Of a DNA stretch of 64,000 bases, positions 50,400-58,974 are shown piece after piece. The translations under genes were made by a program, and so were the position numbers. The DNA is from DASZMX01 sp035551475 (lineage in GTDB: Bacteria > Verrucomicrobiota > Verrucomicrobiia > Limisphaerales > Palsa-1400). Within the stretch, counting starts at the first letter, position 1; every line of letters begins with the position of its first letter. The DNA lies in assembly GCA_035551475.1 (NCBI GenBank), contig DASZMX010000107.1:25304-89303 (forward strand), read 5' to 3'. A model generated the notes under the pieces. It ran no database searches, was not told the DNA's origin, and saw only the letters and a program-made list of their open reading frames with translations.

Positions 50400-51701
50400 G
50401 TGGCCAACCGCTTGCGAGCCTTGGATTACGCGGTCGTGCAACAATGCATGCACTGCGGTCTGTGCCTGCCGACCTGTCCGACCTACGACGCCACCAAACT
50501 CGAGCGCAACAGCCCGCGCGGACGCATCGCCTTGATGCGGTCGATTGCCGATGGCCAGCTCGAAACCACGCGCGTTTTCGCCGACGAAATGTATTTTTGC
50601 CTCGGCTGCCTGGCCTGCATGACGGCGTGTCCCGCCGGGGTCAATTACGCCGAATTGTTTGAGAACGCCCGCGCGGAAGCGGAGGAGAGCGGCGTCCTGG
50701 ATTCGCCCGGTCGCAATTTGTTGCGCGCCTTTACGCTGCGCTGGTTGTTTGTCGATTTGCGCCGCTTGCAAGTGGTCGCGGCGGCCATTCGACTTTGGCA
50801 AGAGACGGGCCTGCAATGGCTTTTTCGCCGCAGCGGTTTGCCTCATTTATTGCCGAAACGCTGGCGCGAACTGGAGGCGATGACGCCGCAAATTCAACCG
50901 CACTTCTCCGCCGAGCTGATTGCTCCGGTCACCCCCGCCTTGGGCGCGCGTCGCTATCGGGTGGCCCTCCTCACGGGCTGCGCGCAGGACGCCATGTTCA
51001 GCGATGTCAACCGCGACACGGCGGAGGTTTTGGCGCGCAATGGCTGTGAAGTGATCACGCCGCCTGAGCAGCATTGCTGCGGCTCGCTCCACGCGCACAA
51101 TGGCGATTTGCCCACGGCGCGGGAATTGGCCCGGCGCAACATTGACCAATTTCCCCCCGAGCAATTTGACGCCATCATCAGCAATGCGGGCGGCTGCGGT
51201 TCGCACCTCAAGCATTACGGCGCGCTGTTGGCGGACGATCCCGCCTATCGCGCGCGGGCGGCGGTCTGGGATGAACGCCTCAAGGACATTCACGAATGGC
51301 TGGCTGCCATCGGCCTCACTCCGCCGCCCTCGCGCGGCGCGCCGCCCTTGACGGTCACCTATCACGAATCCTGTCACTTGCGGCACGGCCAGAAAATCAC
51401 CGCCCAGCCGCGCCAACTGCTCCGCGCCATTCCGAATCTGACGCTCATCGAATTGCCGGAAAGCGATTGGTGCTGCGGCAGCGCCGGCATTTATAATTTG
51501 ATTCAACCCGAAATGGCCGGCCAGCTTTTGGAGCGGAAACTTGGTCGCATCGCGTCCACCGCCGCGCCGATTGTCGCCACCGCCAATCCCGGCTGCCTGG
51601 CTTATCTGGCGGGCGGCCTGCGCCAGCGCGGCCTTGAGATCCGCCTGGCCCATCCCATCACGCTTCTGGCCGAAGCTTATCGAAATCATCCCCTCCCATG
51701 A
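50400..51701 (+). CDS. glcF: Glycolate oxidase iron-sulfur subunit-like protein (GlcF)
   Basis: A 433-residue protein with two 4Fe-4S motifs (CMHCGLCLPTCP ~17-28 and CLGCLACMTACP ~67-78) and two CCG domains (CCGSLHAHNGD and SDWCCGSAGIYN, with YHESCHLRHGQ between), as in GlcF and other Fe-S heterodisulfide-like oxidoreductase subunits. In glycolate oxidase it pairs with flavoprotein GlcD/GlcE, not present nearby. The start codon is GTG and the next gene overlaps it by 4 bases. A lactate dehydrogenase LutA-like or other 2-hydroxyacid role remains possible. Confidence 0.88.
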   Translation: MANRLRALDYAVVQQCMHCGLCLPTCPTYDATKLERNSPRGRIALMRSIADGQLETTRVFADEMYFCLGCLACMTACPAGVNYAELFENARAEAEESGVLDSPGRNLLRAFTLRWLFVDLRRLQVVAAAIRLWQETGLQWLFRRSGLPHLLPKRWRELEAMTPQIQPHFSAELIAPVTPALGARRYRVALLTGCAQDAMFSDVNRDTAEVLARNGCEVITPPEQHCCGSLHAHNGDLPTARELARRNIDQFPPEQFDAIISNAGGCGSHLKHYGALLADDPAYRARAAVWDERLKDIHEWLAAIGLTPPPSRGAPPLTVTYHESCHLRHGQKITAQPRQLLRAIPNLTLIELPESDWCCGSAGIYNLIQPEMAGQLLERKLGRIASTAAPIVATANPGCLAYLAGGLRQRGLEIRLAHPITLLAEAYRNHPLP

Positions 51702-52669
51702 AACACTTAGCCCGCGCGCGTGAAGTCTTTGACATTGAACTGGCGGCCGTTCGCGCGGTCCGCCGCCGCCTGGATGAGACCTTCAGCGCGGCGGTCGATT
51801 TGATTGTCGAAACCCTGCGGCAGCGCGGCAAAATCATCGTGGTGGGCATCGGCAAATCCGGCAATGTCGGCCAAAAAATTGCCGCCACTCTCACCAGCAC
51901 GGGCTCCACCGCCGTCGTGCTGCACAGCGTCGATGCGCTGCATGGCGATCTGGGCGTGGTGGCCGACGGCGATCTGATTCTGGCGTTGAGTTATTCGGGC
52001 GAATCCGAGGAGCTGCTGAATCTGATCCCGGCCTTGAAACGGTTCGCCGTCAAAATCATTAGTTTGACAGGATCGATGAAATCCTCTCTGGCGCGGCATA
52101 GCGATGTGGCCCTCGATGTGCAAGTGCCCAAGGAAGCCTGTCCCTTCAACCTCGCCCCCACCGCCAGCACCACCGCCATGCTGGTGATGGGCGACGCGCT
52201 CGCCATGACCGTGCTGCAGGCGCGCGGCTTCAAGGAAAAGGATTATGCGCGCCACCACCCGTCGGGCGCCATTGGCCGCGCCCTGTTGATGAAGGTGCGC
52301 GACATCATGCGCGCGGACGCCCGCAACGCCATTGCCCCGGAGGAAGTTTCCGTGAAGGAAGCGCTGCTGATCATGTGTGAAGCCAAGTCCGGCAGCGTCA
52401 GTGTCGTCAATCGGCGCGGCAAACTGTCCGGCGTCTTCACGGATGGCGATTTGCGCCGCCGCATGTCCACTGACGGCGATGTGCTGGGAAAGCCGCTGCG
52501 GAGTGTGATGACCGCGCGCCCCATTTGCATTCGCGACGACGCGCTGGCGGTGGAGGCTTTAAAAATTTTCAACGAGCGCAATATCGACGATTTGATCGTC
52601 GTCAACGGAAAAGGCGAACCGGTGGGGTTGGTTGATTCGCAGGATTTGCCGAAATTAAAGTTGATGTAA
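51698..52669 (+). CDS. kdsD: Arabinose-5-phosphate isomerase (KdsD/GutQ family)
   Basis: Converts ribulose-5-phosphate to arabinose-5-phosphate, the first step of Kdo synthesis for lipopolysaccharide. The 323-residue protein has an SIS domain (VVGIGKSGNVGQKIAATLTSTG, then SYSGESEELLNL) and two CBS domains (~205-260, VRDIMRADAR; ~270-323, RSVMTARPI). KDYARHHPSGAIG before the first CBS domain is family-specific. The ATG overlaps the glcF stop (ATGA). It implies a Gram-negative LPS-bearing organism. Confidence 0.94.
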   Translation: MKHLARAREVFDIELAAVRAVRRRLDETFSAAVDLIVETLRQRGKIIVVGIGKSGNVGQKIAATLTSTGSTAVVLHSVDALHGDLGVVADGDLILALSYSGESEELLNLIPALKRFAVKIISLTGSMKSSLARHSDVALDVQVPKEACPFNLAPTASTTAMLVMGDALAMTVLQARGFKEKDYARHHPSGAIGRALLMKVRDIMRADARNAIAPEEVSVKEALLIMCEAKSGSVSVVNRRGKLSGVFTDGDLRRRMSTDGDVLGKPLRSVMTARPICIRDDALAVEALKIFNERNIDDLIVVNGKGEPVGLVDSQDLPKLKLM

Positions 52670-52670
52670 C

Positions 52671-53435
52671 ATGCGCGCATTTTTACTCTTGGCGCTTGTG
52701 CTAATGGCCAGCCGCCATGCTTCCCACGCCCAGGACAAGCCGCAGGATAAACTCCTGACGGCGCACCATTTTCAATCAGAGGAGCGGGGCTTCTCGCTGG
52801 GATACCTTGCGTACATGCCTAAAAACTACGAGACCAACTCCGGGCAGGAATGGCCGCTGCTGCTTTTTCTGCACGGGGCAGGGGAAAGGGGTGCGGATGT
52901 CTGGCGGGCTGATTTTCACGGACCCTCAAAATATATTTTAGACCATCCTGATTTTCCTTTCATTTTGCTCTCACCCATTTGCCCTTCCAACGAGACGTGG
53001 TCGAGCGATCAGCTTTTCGCCCTGCTGGCCCACGCGCAGAAGTCATGGCGGGTGGACCGGCATAGGATTTATTTGACGGGCATCAGCATGGGCGGTTATG
53101 GGACGTGGAGCATGGCCCTGGCGCGCCCGGAAAAATTCGCCGCCGTCATCCCGATTTGCGGCGGCGCGGAGATGCTGCCCGTGATTCTCGCCAAATTGAA
53201 TTATGCGCCGGCGGAAAAAGTGCAGGCATTGAAGACGCTGCCGATCTGGGCGTTTCACGGCGCCAAGGATCCTGCCGTGCCGCTGGAGGAATCCGAGCGC
53301 GTGGTGCGCAGCCTTAAAGAACTTGGCGCCGCCGAAGTCAAATTGACCGTGTATCCGGAAGCCCGGCACGATTGCTGGACGCAAACCTACAGCAATCCCG
53401 AAATTTATAGCTGGCTGCTGCAGCATCGCCGTTAG
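52671..53435 (+). CDS. Secreted alpha/beta-hydrolase, prolyl-oligopeptidase/esterase-like
   Basis: A 254-residue exported hydrolase with a signal peptide (AFLLLALVLMASRHASHA). The catalytic triad appears complete: S139 in GISMGG, D200 in HGAKDPAVP and H233 in EARHDCW. FLHGAGERGADVW is the oxyanion-side motif, as in secreted phospholipase/carboxylesterase and putative peptidase families. Substrate unknown. It starts 1 base after kdsD and ends the plus-strand group; its stop overlaps the convergent MFS gene by 4 bases. Confidence 0.9.
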   Translation: MRAFLLLALVLMASRHASHAQDKPQDKLLTAHHFQSEERGFSLGYLAYMPKNYETNSGQEWPLLLFLHGAGERGADVWRADFHGPSKYILDHPDFPFILLSPICPSNETWSSDQLFALLAHAQKSWRVDRHRIYLTGISMGGYGTWSMALARPEKFAAVIPICGGAEMLPVILAKLNYAPAEKVQALKTLPIWAFHGAKDPAVPLEESERVVRSLKELGAAEVKLTVYPEARHDCWTQTYSNPEIYSWLLQHRR

Positions 53436-54649
53436 GCGCCGGGATTTTTGGACTCGGGTTGCACCAGCCTGCCGTAACGCGGAATCTCCGGCCAGATCCA
53501 TGCCACCGCCGCGACGACGAGGATGGTGGCGATGCCCCCCGATACGACTGAGAACAGGGCGCCGCAATATTGCGCCACAAAACCGGATTCAAATCCGCCC
53601 AGCTCATTGGACGTCCCGATAAACAAATTATTGACTGACGAAACCCGCCCCCGCATGGCGTCGGGCGTGAGCAACTGCACCAGCGTGTGCCGGACAATGA
53701 CGCTGATGTTGTCCGCAAAACCGGCGACGAACAACATGGCCAGCGACAGCCAGAAGGATTTGGAAATCCCAAACACAATGGTCGCCACGCCGAAGACCAC
53801 CACGGCCGCAAGCAACGAGCGTCCCGCTTTTTTCATCGGCGGCCGCGCCGCCAGCAGCGCCGCGCAGACCAGCGAACCCACGGGCAACGCGGCCCGGAGC
53901 AGACCGTTGCCGATGGAGCCGACGTGCAGAATATCTTTCGCGTACACGGGCAAAAGTGTCGTGGCGCCCCCGAAAAGCACCGCAAACAAATCGAGCGTGA
54001 TGATGGCGAGGATGGTGCGATGTGAAAAAACGAAGCGAAATCCCCCCAGCAAAGTTTCCATGGAGAACGCTTCTTTCGCCGCCGGTTTATGTCGCACCGT
54101 CACAAAGGCGAACAGCGCCACGCACATCCCGCCCATGATGGCGTTGAGCAGATAGACGAGTGAGGCGCCATGCCAATCGTAAAGCACGCCGCCCACCGCC
54201 GGCCCCGTGACGGCCGAGGCCTGGAACACGCCGGAGAACCAGGTGAGCGCACGCGGGAATTCCTCGCGCGACACCAATTGCGGGAGAAACGACGCGCTGG
54301 CTGACCACAAGAAAGTTCGCGCCACGCCTGAAAGCGTCAAACAGAGGAACATCCAATTCACCGAGGCGTGTTCGTGCGAAATGAAGACGAGGCCGAGCGA
54401 GGCCAGCGCCTGGGCCGATTGCATGGCCATGATGACTTTGCGGCGTTCGCGGGTGTCGGCCACGTGCCCGGCGGGCAGGGTCATGGCCAGCATCGGCAGG
54501 AATTGCGTCAGACCCACGTAGCCGAGCAGGAGTTTGGAGCCGGTGCGCTCGTAGATTTCATAGCCCACGGCCACCTCGACCATTTGGGAGCCGAAGCTGG
54601 CAAAAAAACGGGCAATCAAGCACAGAAGCAGGTTGCGATTGCGCAACAC
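53432..54649 (-). CDS. MFS exporter, EntS-like
   Basis: A 405-residue permease with 12 membrane helices, from the GTG at 54649; in-frame codons further upstream overlap dapF. It resembles EntS/enterobactin-exporter-type MFS proteins: LRNRNLLLCLIARFFASFGSQM, then DTRERRKVIM after helix 2-3 and FVAGFADNISVIVRHTLVQLLTPDAMRGRVSSVNNLF near helix 10. A siderophore or drug substrate is possible; none is indicated. The start lies 26 bases after the dapF stop on the same strand, so the two are probably co-transcribed. Confidence 0.87.
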   Translation of the reverse strand: MLRNRNLLLCLIARFFASFGSQMVEVAVGYEIYERTGSKLLLGYVGLTQFLPMLAMTLPAGHVADTRERRKVIMAMQSAQALASLGLVFISHEHASVNWMFLCLTLSGVARTFLWSASASFLPQLVSREEFPRALTWFSGVFQASAVTGPAVGGVLYDWHGASLVYLLNAIMGGMCVALFAFVTVRHKPAAKEAFSMETLLGGFRFVFSHRTILAIITLDLFAVLFGGATTLLPVYAKDILHVGSIGNGLLRAALPVGSLVCAALLAARPPMKKAGRSLLAAVVVFGVATIVFGISKSFWLSLAMLFVAGFADNISVIVRHTLVQLLTPDAMRGRVSSVNNLFIGTSNELGGFESGFVAQYCGALFSVVSGGIATILVVAAVAWIWPEIPRYGRLVQPESKNPGA

Positions 54650-54675
54650 CTCCCAGGGGCTGCCGCCCGTCCCGC

Positions 54676-55485
54676 TCAGAGACTCATCCTCCCCTCGAAG
54701 GTGAATTCCGCCGGGCCTGTCAAACAAACATTGGCATAGTTGGCCCCTTGCGTCTCGAAGCTGACCTCCAGGTCTTCGCCGCTTTGCACCCGCACGCGCA
54801 CCGGCGATTTGAAGCCGTGCGCCGCCGCGGCCACGAGCGCCGAAGCAGTCACCCCCGTGCCGCATGCCAGGGTTTCTCCCTCGACGCCGCGCTCATAGGT
54901 GCGCACGCGAATGGAGTTCGGCCCGAGCAATTGCGCGAAATTCACGTTCGTCCCGCGCGGCGCAAAATGCGCATGCCGCCGGATTTCCGCGCCGAGCGCC
55001 TGCACCATCGCCTGGTCGGCGTCCGGGACAAACATCACGGCGTGCGGCACGCCCGTGTCCACGGAATGAAGTGTGGCCGGGCCGGATTTCAAGGCCACCG
55101 ATTCGTTAAGGCGCAGCCCGCGCGGAGCCGTCAATTGCACGGTCACCGCCTCGCCATGCAACCGCGCCTGAATGATGCCCGCCTTGGTTTCAAAGGAAAT
55201 TTTGTCTGATCCGCCGGTCAATTTCTGCACGTAACGCGCGAAGCACCGGGCGCCATTGCCGCACATCTCGGCCGCGCTGCCGTCGCTATTGTAAAAGTCC
55301 CAGGCCCAATCCGCGTTGCCGGTGCGGGCGGGAACCAGCAGCATGACGCCATCGGCTCCCACGCCCTGGCGCCGGTCGCACAGCCGCGTGACTTGCGCCG
55401 CGGAAAGCGCGATGGACTTCGCCCGATTGTCCATCAGGACGAAATCGTTCCCGGCCCCATTCATCTTTACAAACTCAACGACCAT
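54676..55485 (-). CDS. dapF: Diaminopimelate epimerase
   Basis: Interconverts LL- and meso-diaminopimelate for lysine and peptidoglycan. The 269-residue protein has the N-terminal VKMNGAGNDFVLMDN and the two catalytic cysteines: CGNGARC (first Cys ~73) and ETLACGTGVTA (second Cys ~208). The ATG at 55485 gives the canonical MVVEFVKMNG start. It heads the minus-strand pair with the MFS exporter and is divergent from the sigma factor gene across 86 bases. Confidence 0.96.
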   Translation of the reverse strand: MVVEFVKMNGAGNDFVLMDNRAKSIALSAAQVTRLCDRRQGVGADGVMLLVPARTGNADWAWDFYNSDGSAAEMCGNGARCFARYVQKLTGGSDKISFETKAGIIQARLHGEAVTVQLTAPRGLRLNESVALKSGPATLHSVDTGVPHAVMFVPDADQAMVQALGAEIRRHAHFAPRGTNVNFAQLLGPNSIRVRTYERGVEGETLACGTGVTASALVAAAAHGFKSPVRVRVQSGEDLEVSFETQGANYANVCLTGPAEFTFEGRMSL

Positions 55486-55571
55486 GCGGGCATGATAGCA
55501 GGCGGGCGCCAATCGGCAACTGCGCCGCGCAACCTTGTTCGAGGGGCGGGGTTGGATTAGTTTTGAAAACC

Positions 55572-56201
55572 ATGGCGGCGGTGGATGATCCGGATGCGGC
55601 GTTGATGCTGCGCGTCAAGCGCGGCGATCTCGCGGCATTCGAGGCCCTGGTGGAGAAATTCAAGCAGCCGGTGGTCAATCTCCTGTACCGCATGCTGCAC
55701 GATTTGGACGAGGCGGAGGACCTCGCGCAAAACGTTTTTGTGCGCGTTTATCAATCGGCGGAGCGCTATGAGGTTTCCGCCAAATTTTCCACCTGGCTTT
55801 TCACCATCGCGCGGCGCCTGTGCTTGAACGAAATCCGGCGGCGCGGACGGCATCCGGCGGAATCGTTGGAGGCCGGGATGGACGCGGAATCGGCGCCTCG
55901 TCAATACGAGGATTCCAAGGTGTTTTCACCCCCGGCGCATTTCCTGCAAGGCGAGCTGGAGGAAAAAATCCAGGAAGCATTGGACAGCCTGCCCGAAAAG
56001 CAGCGCCTGGCCATTACGTTGTGCCGCCAGGAGGAGCTTTCCTACGAGGAAATTGCCAAGGTGTTGGACTGCTCCGTCTCCGCGACAAAATCACTGATCC
56101 ATCGCGGACGTGAAACGTTGAAAGAGAAATTGAAGCCCTATTTGCAAACCGGCGCCTGGGAACCGGCCGGGCCCAAGGAAAATCAGGCGCGCCCAAAATG
56201 A
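55572..56201 (+). CDS. ECF-type RNA polymerase sigma factor
   Basis: A 209-residue sigma-70-family factor with region 2 (LYRMLHDLDEAEDLAQNVFV, then FSTWLFTIARRLCLNEIRRR) and region 4 (ALDSLPEKQRLAITLCRQEE, LSYEEIAKVLDCSVSATKS). It lacks regions 1 and 3, so it is an extracytoplasmic-function type, typically triggered by an envelope signal. The ATG at 55572 is preferred over a TTG three codons earlier. A predicted anti-sigma factor follows after 45 bases and a DUF3106 protein after that, a compact cassette. Confidence 0.94.
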   Translation: MAAVDDPDAALMLRVKRGDLAAFEALVEKFKQPVVNLLYRMLHDLDEAEDLAQNVFVRVYQSAERYEVSAKFSTWLFTIARRLCLNEIRRRGRHPAESLEAGMDAESAPRQYEDSKVFSPPAHFLQGELEEKIQEALDSLPEKQRLAITLCRQEELSYEEIAKVLDCSVSATKSLIHRGRETLKEKLKPYLQTGAWEPAGPKENQARPK

Positions 56202-56246
56202 ATTTGGAAACTCCCAATGCGAAACGGTGTTTTTAGAAAGGCGAGT

Positions 56247-56726
56247 ATGCACGATGACGATTATAGAAAATGGCGCGAAATTAATTGGAAACGGCCCTTG
56301 AACGCGTCGGAAAAGGCTGATTTACAGGAGTTTCTCGCTGCACGCCCTCAGCTCTCGGAAGATTGGCAGGCCGAAGACAAGTTGAGCCATTTGCTGGCGC
56401 GGCTCCCGTCGGTCCCCCTTTCTTCCAACTTTACCGCGCGCGTCCTCGCGGAAGCGCAAAGAGCCGCTGCCCCTGAGCGGACCACGCCTTGGTTTTGGCG
56501 CGGCTGGCGGCCCCGACTGGCGTTGGGCCTGGCAATGGTAGGGGTGGGATTTTTCTCCTTTCACGAATTTCGCGCCATGGAGCAGGCGCGGGCGGCGCGG
56601 GCGCTGGTGGCCGCGAGCCGGCTGGCCGCTTTGCCCCCGATCGATTGGATGCATAATTTCGACACCATTCAACGCCTCGACAAAGTGAAAGTGGCGGATG
56701 AGGAATTGCTGTCCGTCCTGGAATGA
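56247..56726 (+). CDS. Predicted membrane anti-sigma factor
   Basis: A 159-residue protein whose cytoplasmic first ~90 residues (HDDDYRKWREINWKRPLNAS, then LSEDWQAEDKLSHLLARLP) resemble an anti-sigma domain, followed by one membrane helix (LALGLAMVGVGFFSFHEF) and a short extracytoplasmic part. An AAAGGCGAG ribosome site supports the ATG at 56247 over one at 56217. The position after an ECF sigma gene supports the role; there is no zinc HxxxCxxC motif, so it is not a ZAS-type. It overlaps the DUF3106 gene by 4 bases. Confidence 0.82.
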   Translation: MHDDDYRKWREINWKRPLNASEKADLQEFLAARPQLSEDWQAEDKLSHLLARLPSVPLSSNFTARVLAEAQRAAAPERTTPWFWRGWRPRLALGLAMVGVGFFSFHEFRAMEQARAARALVAASRLAALPPIDWMHNFDTIQRLDKVKVADEELLSVLE

Positions 56727-57754
56727 TGAGAACCGCGGTTTTGATTTTTTGGATAATCGGCGTCGCCGGGGCGGCCGAGGCTGCAGGGACGAACGTGGTT
56801 CCCATGCCTCCGCCTCTCCCGGCGGCGCCGCGGTATCAAAAAGTGACCTCGGCGGTGCGGTTGCGGGAGCTTTCGCCGGTCGCCTATTTCCGAGTGTTGC
56901 TGGGCATGACTCCCGCCGAACGGGAGCGCGCGCTGGCGCAACGGGCGCCGGCGGAACGCGACGCGATTCTGCGCAAGGTGGGCGAATATGAGGCCCTGCC
57001 GCTGGACATTCGCGAGACGCGTTTGCGGCAAACGGAGTTTCGCTGGACGCTTCTGGATCTGATGAAGGCGCCGCCCGCGCAACGCAGCCAGCGGTTGGCC
57101 TTGGCCGCTTCCGCCGACCGGCCCTTGCTCGAGGCGCGCCTGCGGCAGTGGGACAAGCTCCCCGCCGCGCAACAAAAGGCGTATTTGGAAAAACAGGATT
57201 TCATCAGCTTTTACCTGCGCTGGCAGGCGTCTTCCGCCGCGGGGCAGAAGGGAATACTTGACAACATGCCAGAGGAGCGCCGCGCGCAATGGACGGAGGA
57301 GTTGGCGCGCTGGCAGTCGTTTTCCGAGGCGACCCGCCAGGAAATGTGCCGTCAATTCTCCCATTTTTGCGATCTGGACGCCCCCCAGCAGCAATCAACT
57401 TTGCGCGCCTTGTCCGCGCGCGAGCGGCAGGAGATGGAGCAATCGCTGCGCATGTACGACCAATTATCGGAGCGCGAACGCCGGCAATGCCTGCTTTCCT
57501 TCGGTAAATTTGCGACCATGACCGAGGAGGACCGCACGCAGTTTTTGCGCAATGCCACGCGCTGGGAGGAAATGGCGCCCTCAGAACGCCGTCTCTGGCG
57601 CCAGATGATTCAAAGCCTGCCCGTCCAGCCGCCCTTGCCGCCGGGCTTCAGGTCGCTGCCGCCGGATGCCTTGCCGCCCTTGCCGCCGGGTTTTGACGCT
57701 CCGGCGTTTCCGCCGACGCCGAAAGGCGCGCTGGCTAAGTCAACTACAAATTAG
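56723..57754 (+). CDS. Secreted DUF3106-family protein
   Basis: A 343-residue exported protein with a short signal peptide (TAVLIFWIIGVAGAAEA), a Pro-rich stretch and a long helical region rich in Arg, Glu, Gln with repeats such as MTPAERERALAQRAPAERDA and LSARERQEMEQSLRMYDQLS. This fits DUF3106, sometimes found with sigma/anti-sigma genes. The C-terminus is Pro-rich (PLPPGFRSLPPDALPPLPPG). It overlaps the anti-sigma gene (ATGA). It may be the periplasmic sensor of the envelope signal; this is inference. Confidence 0.85.
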   Translation: MMRTAVLIFWIIGVAGAAEAAGTNVVPMPPPLPAAPRYQKVTSAVRLRELSPVAYFRVLLGMTPAERERALAQRAPAERDAILRKVGEYEALPLDIRETRLRQTEFRWTLLDLMKAPPAQRSQRLALAASADRPLLEARLRQWDKLPAAQQKAYLEKQDFISFYLRWQASSAAGQKGILDNMPEERRAQWTEELARWQSFSEATRQEMCRQFSHFCDLDAPQQQSTLRALSARERQEMEQSLRMYDQLSERERRQCLLSFGKFATMTEEDRTQFLRNATRWEEMAPSERRLWRQMIQSLPVQPPLPPGFRSLPPDALPPLPPGFDAPAFPPTPKGALAKSTTN

Positions 57755-57765
57755 AATTGGGCCGC

Positions 57766-58317
57766 TTAACGCAGCTCCAGCTCAAGATTTGGCTTGGGCG
57801 CATAAGTCAATTTGCCGTTTTCCAGCCGGGCGGCCGACGTGTAGGGATGCTCTTCCGCTTTGGTGGCGCTGAGAATATGCGTGACCTTGAGCCCGCGCGC
57901 TTTGAGCCAATCCGCCAGCAACGCCCGATGACAGCGCCACCACAGCACTTCCGCGCACATGATGGCCAGGCGTTTGGACGCCGCCAATTCCAACAGGCGG
58001 TTCATGCCCTGCGCAAATTCCGGCGTCAACATGAAATCCGCATACCCGCGAAAGGATTCATTGCGCCACAGGGAATTGGGCGAGTCCGGCGTGGGACGCC
58101 GCCGCCCGCCCAGCTCCGCAAACGACTCGTATTCAATGCCATCCTTCGCCAGGCTTTTGAACAAATCCATTTCGTTAAATTGCGGATGGCGCCGGGACAC
58201 CGCGAAGCGCCGGACGTCGGCCACGGCTTGAATCTGATAGGTTTTGAGCAACGCGCTCAATTCTTCCATGGTGTGACGCGAATGCCCGATGGTCCAAATT
58301 TCTGCTGGCTCCTCCAT
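57766..58317 (-). CDS. DUF488-family protein
   Basis: A 183-residue protein of the DUF488 family: EIWTIGHSRHTMEELSALL, then AVADVRRFAVSRRHPQFN and the MCAEVLWWRCHRALLADWL block, with the conserved CAE and CHR positions. The function of the family is unknown. It is divergent from the 3-methyladenine glycosylase across 27 bases and converges with DUF3106, 11 bases apart. Confidence 0.9.
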   Translation of the reverse strand: MEEPAEIWTIGHSRHTMEELSALLKTYQIQAVADVRRFAVSRRHPQFNEMDLFKSLAKDGIEYESFAELGGRRRPTPDSPNSLWRNESFRGYADFMLTPEFAQGMNRLLELAASKRLAIMCAEVLWWRCHRALLADWLKARGLKVTHILSATKAEEHPYTSAARLENGKLTYAPKPNLELELR

Positions 58318-58344
58318 AACGACGTCTCCAATGTATCATAAAAT

Positions 58345-58974
58345 ATGCGTTTTGTCCCGTTGCCGAAGAGCTTTTACGAGCCATCCGCCGAGGTGGTGGC
58401 TCCGCAGTTGCTCGGGCATTGGCTGGTGCGCCGCGTCGGGCGCGATTGGTGCGGCGGACCGATTGTCGAAACGGAAGCCTACTTGATGGACGATCCCGCC
58501 TCGCACGGTTTTCGCGGCGAGACGGCGCGGAATCGCGCGATGTACGGCCCGCCCGGACGCGCCTACGTGTATTTGATTTACGGCTGTCATTATTGCGTGA
58601 ATGCCGTCTGCCATCCAGCGGGCCGCGCCGAGGCGGTCTTGATTCGCGCCCTCGAACCGCAATTCAACGAGGCGGCGATGCGGCTGAATCGTCCCGGCCC
58701 CCACGCCGCGGGCTTGACCAATGGGCCGGCCAAATTGTGCGCCGCCCTGAATATTGGACGCGCGCTCGACGGCGCGGATTTGGGCGCGGCGGATTCGGAT
58801 TTGCGCATTGCCGCCAATCCCCAGCGCGCGGAATTTTGCGCGGCCCGCGGGCCCATCGTCACGACGACCCGTGTGGGTTTGACGAAAGCGGCGGATCGGC
58901 CGCTGAGGTATTATCTTGACAGGAGCTTGTATGTTTCGCGGCGGGTTCGCGCAGTTGCGCGGCCATCCATTTGA
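58345..58974 (+). CDS. mpg: DNA-3-methyladenine glycosylase (MPG/AAG type)
   Basis: Base-excision repair enzyme removing alkylated purines. The 209-residue protein has the family block GPIVETEAYLMDDPASHGF with catalytic E44, Y46 and H54 (matching E125, Y127 and H136 in human AAG), and GRAYVYLIYGCHYCVNAV with the nearby Tyr and GPAKLCAALNI. The final RYYLDRSLYVSRRVRA is the usual C-terminus. Its last 116 bases overlap the convergent alpha/beta hydrolase gene. Confidence 0.94.
   Translation: MRFVPLPKSFYEPSAEVVAPQLLGHWLVRRVGRDWCGGPIVETEAYLMDDPASHGFRGETARNRAMYGPPGRAYVYLIYGCHYCVNAVCHPAGRAEAVLIRALEPQFNEAAMRLNRPGPHAAGLTNGPAKLCAALNIGRALDGADLGAADSDLRIAANPQRAEFCAARGPIVTTTRVGLTKAADRPLRYYLDRSLYVSRRVRAVARPSI

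Noticed and set aside
55531..55563. ECF-type promoter (AACCTT then GGATTA) before the sigma gene
   Set aside because: Boxes deviate from typical ECF consensus and the region is short; not enough to list.
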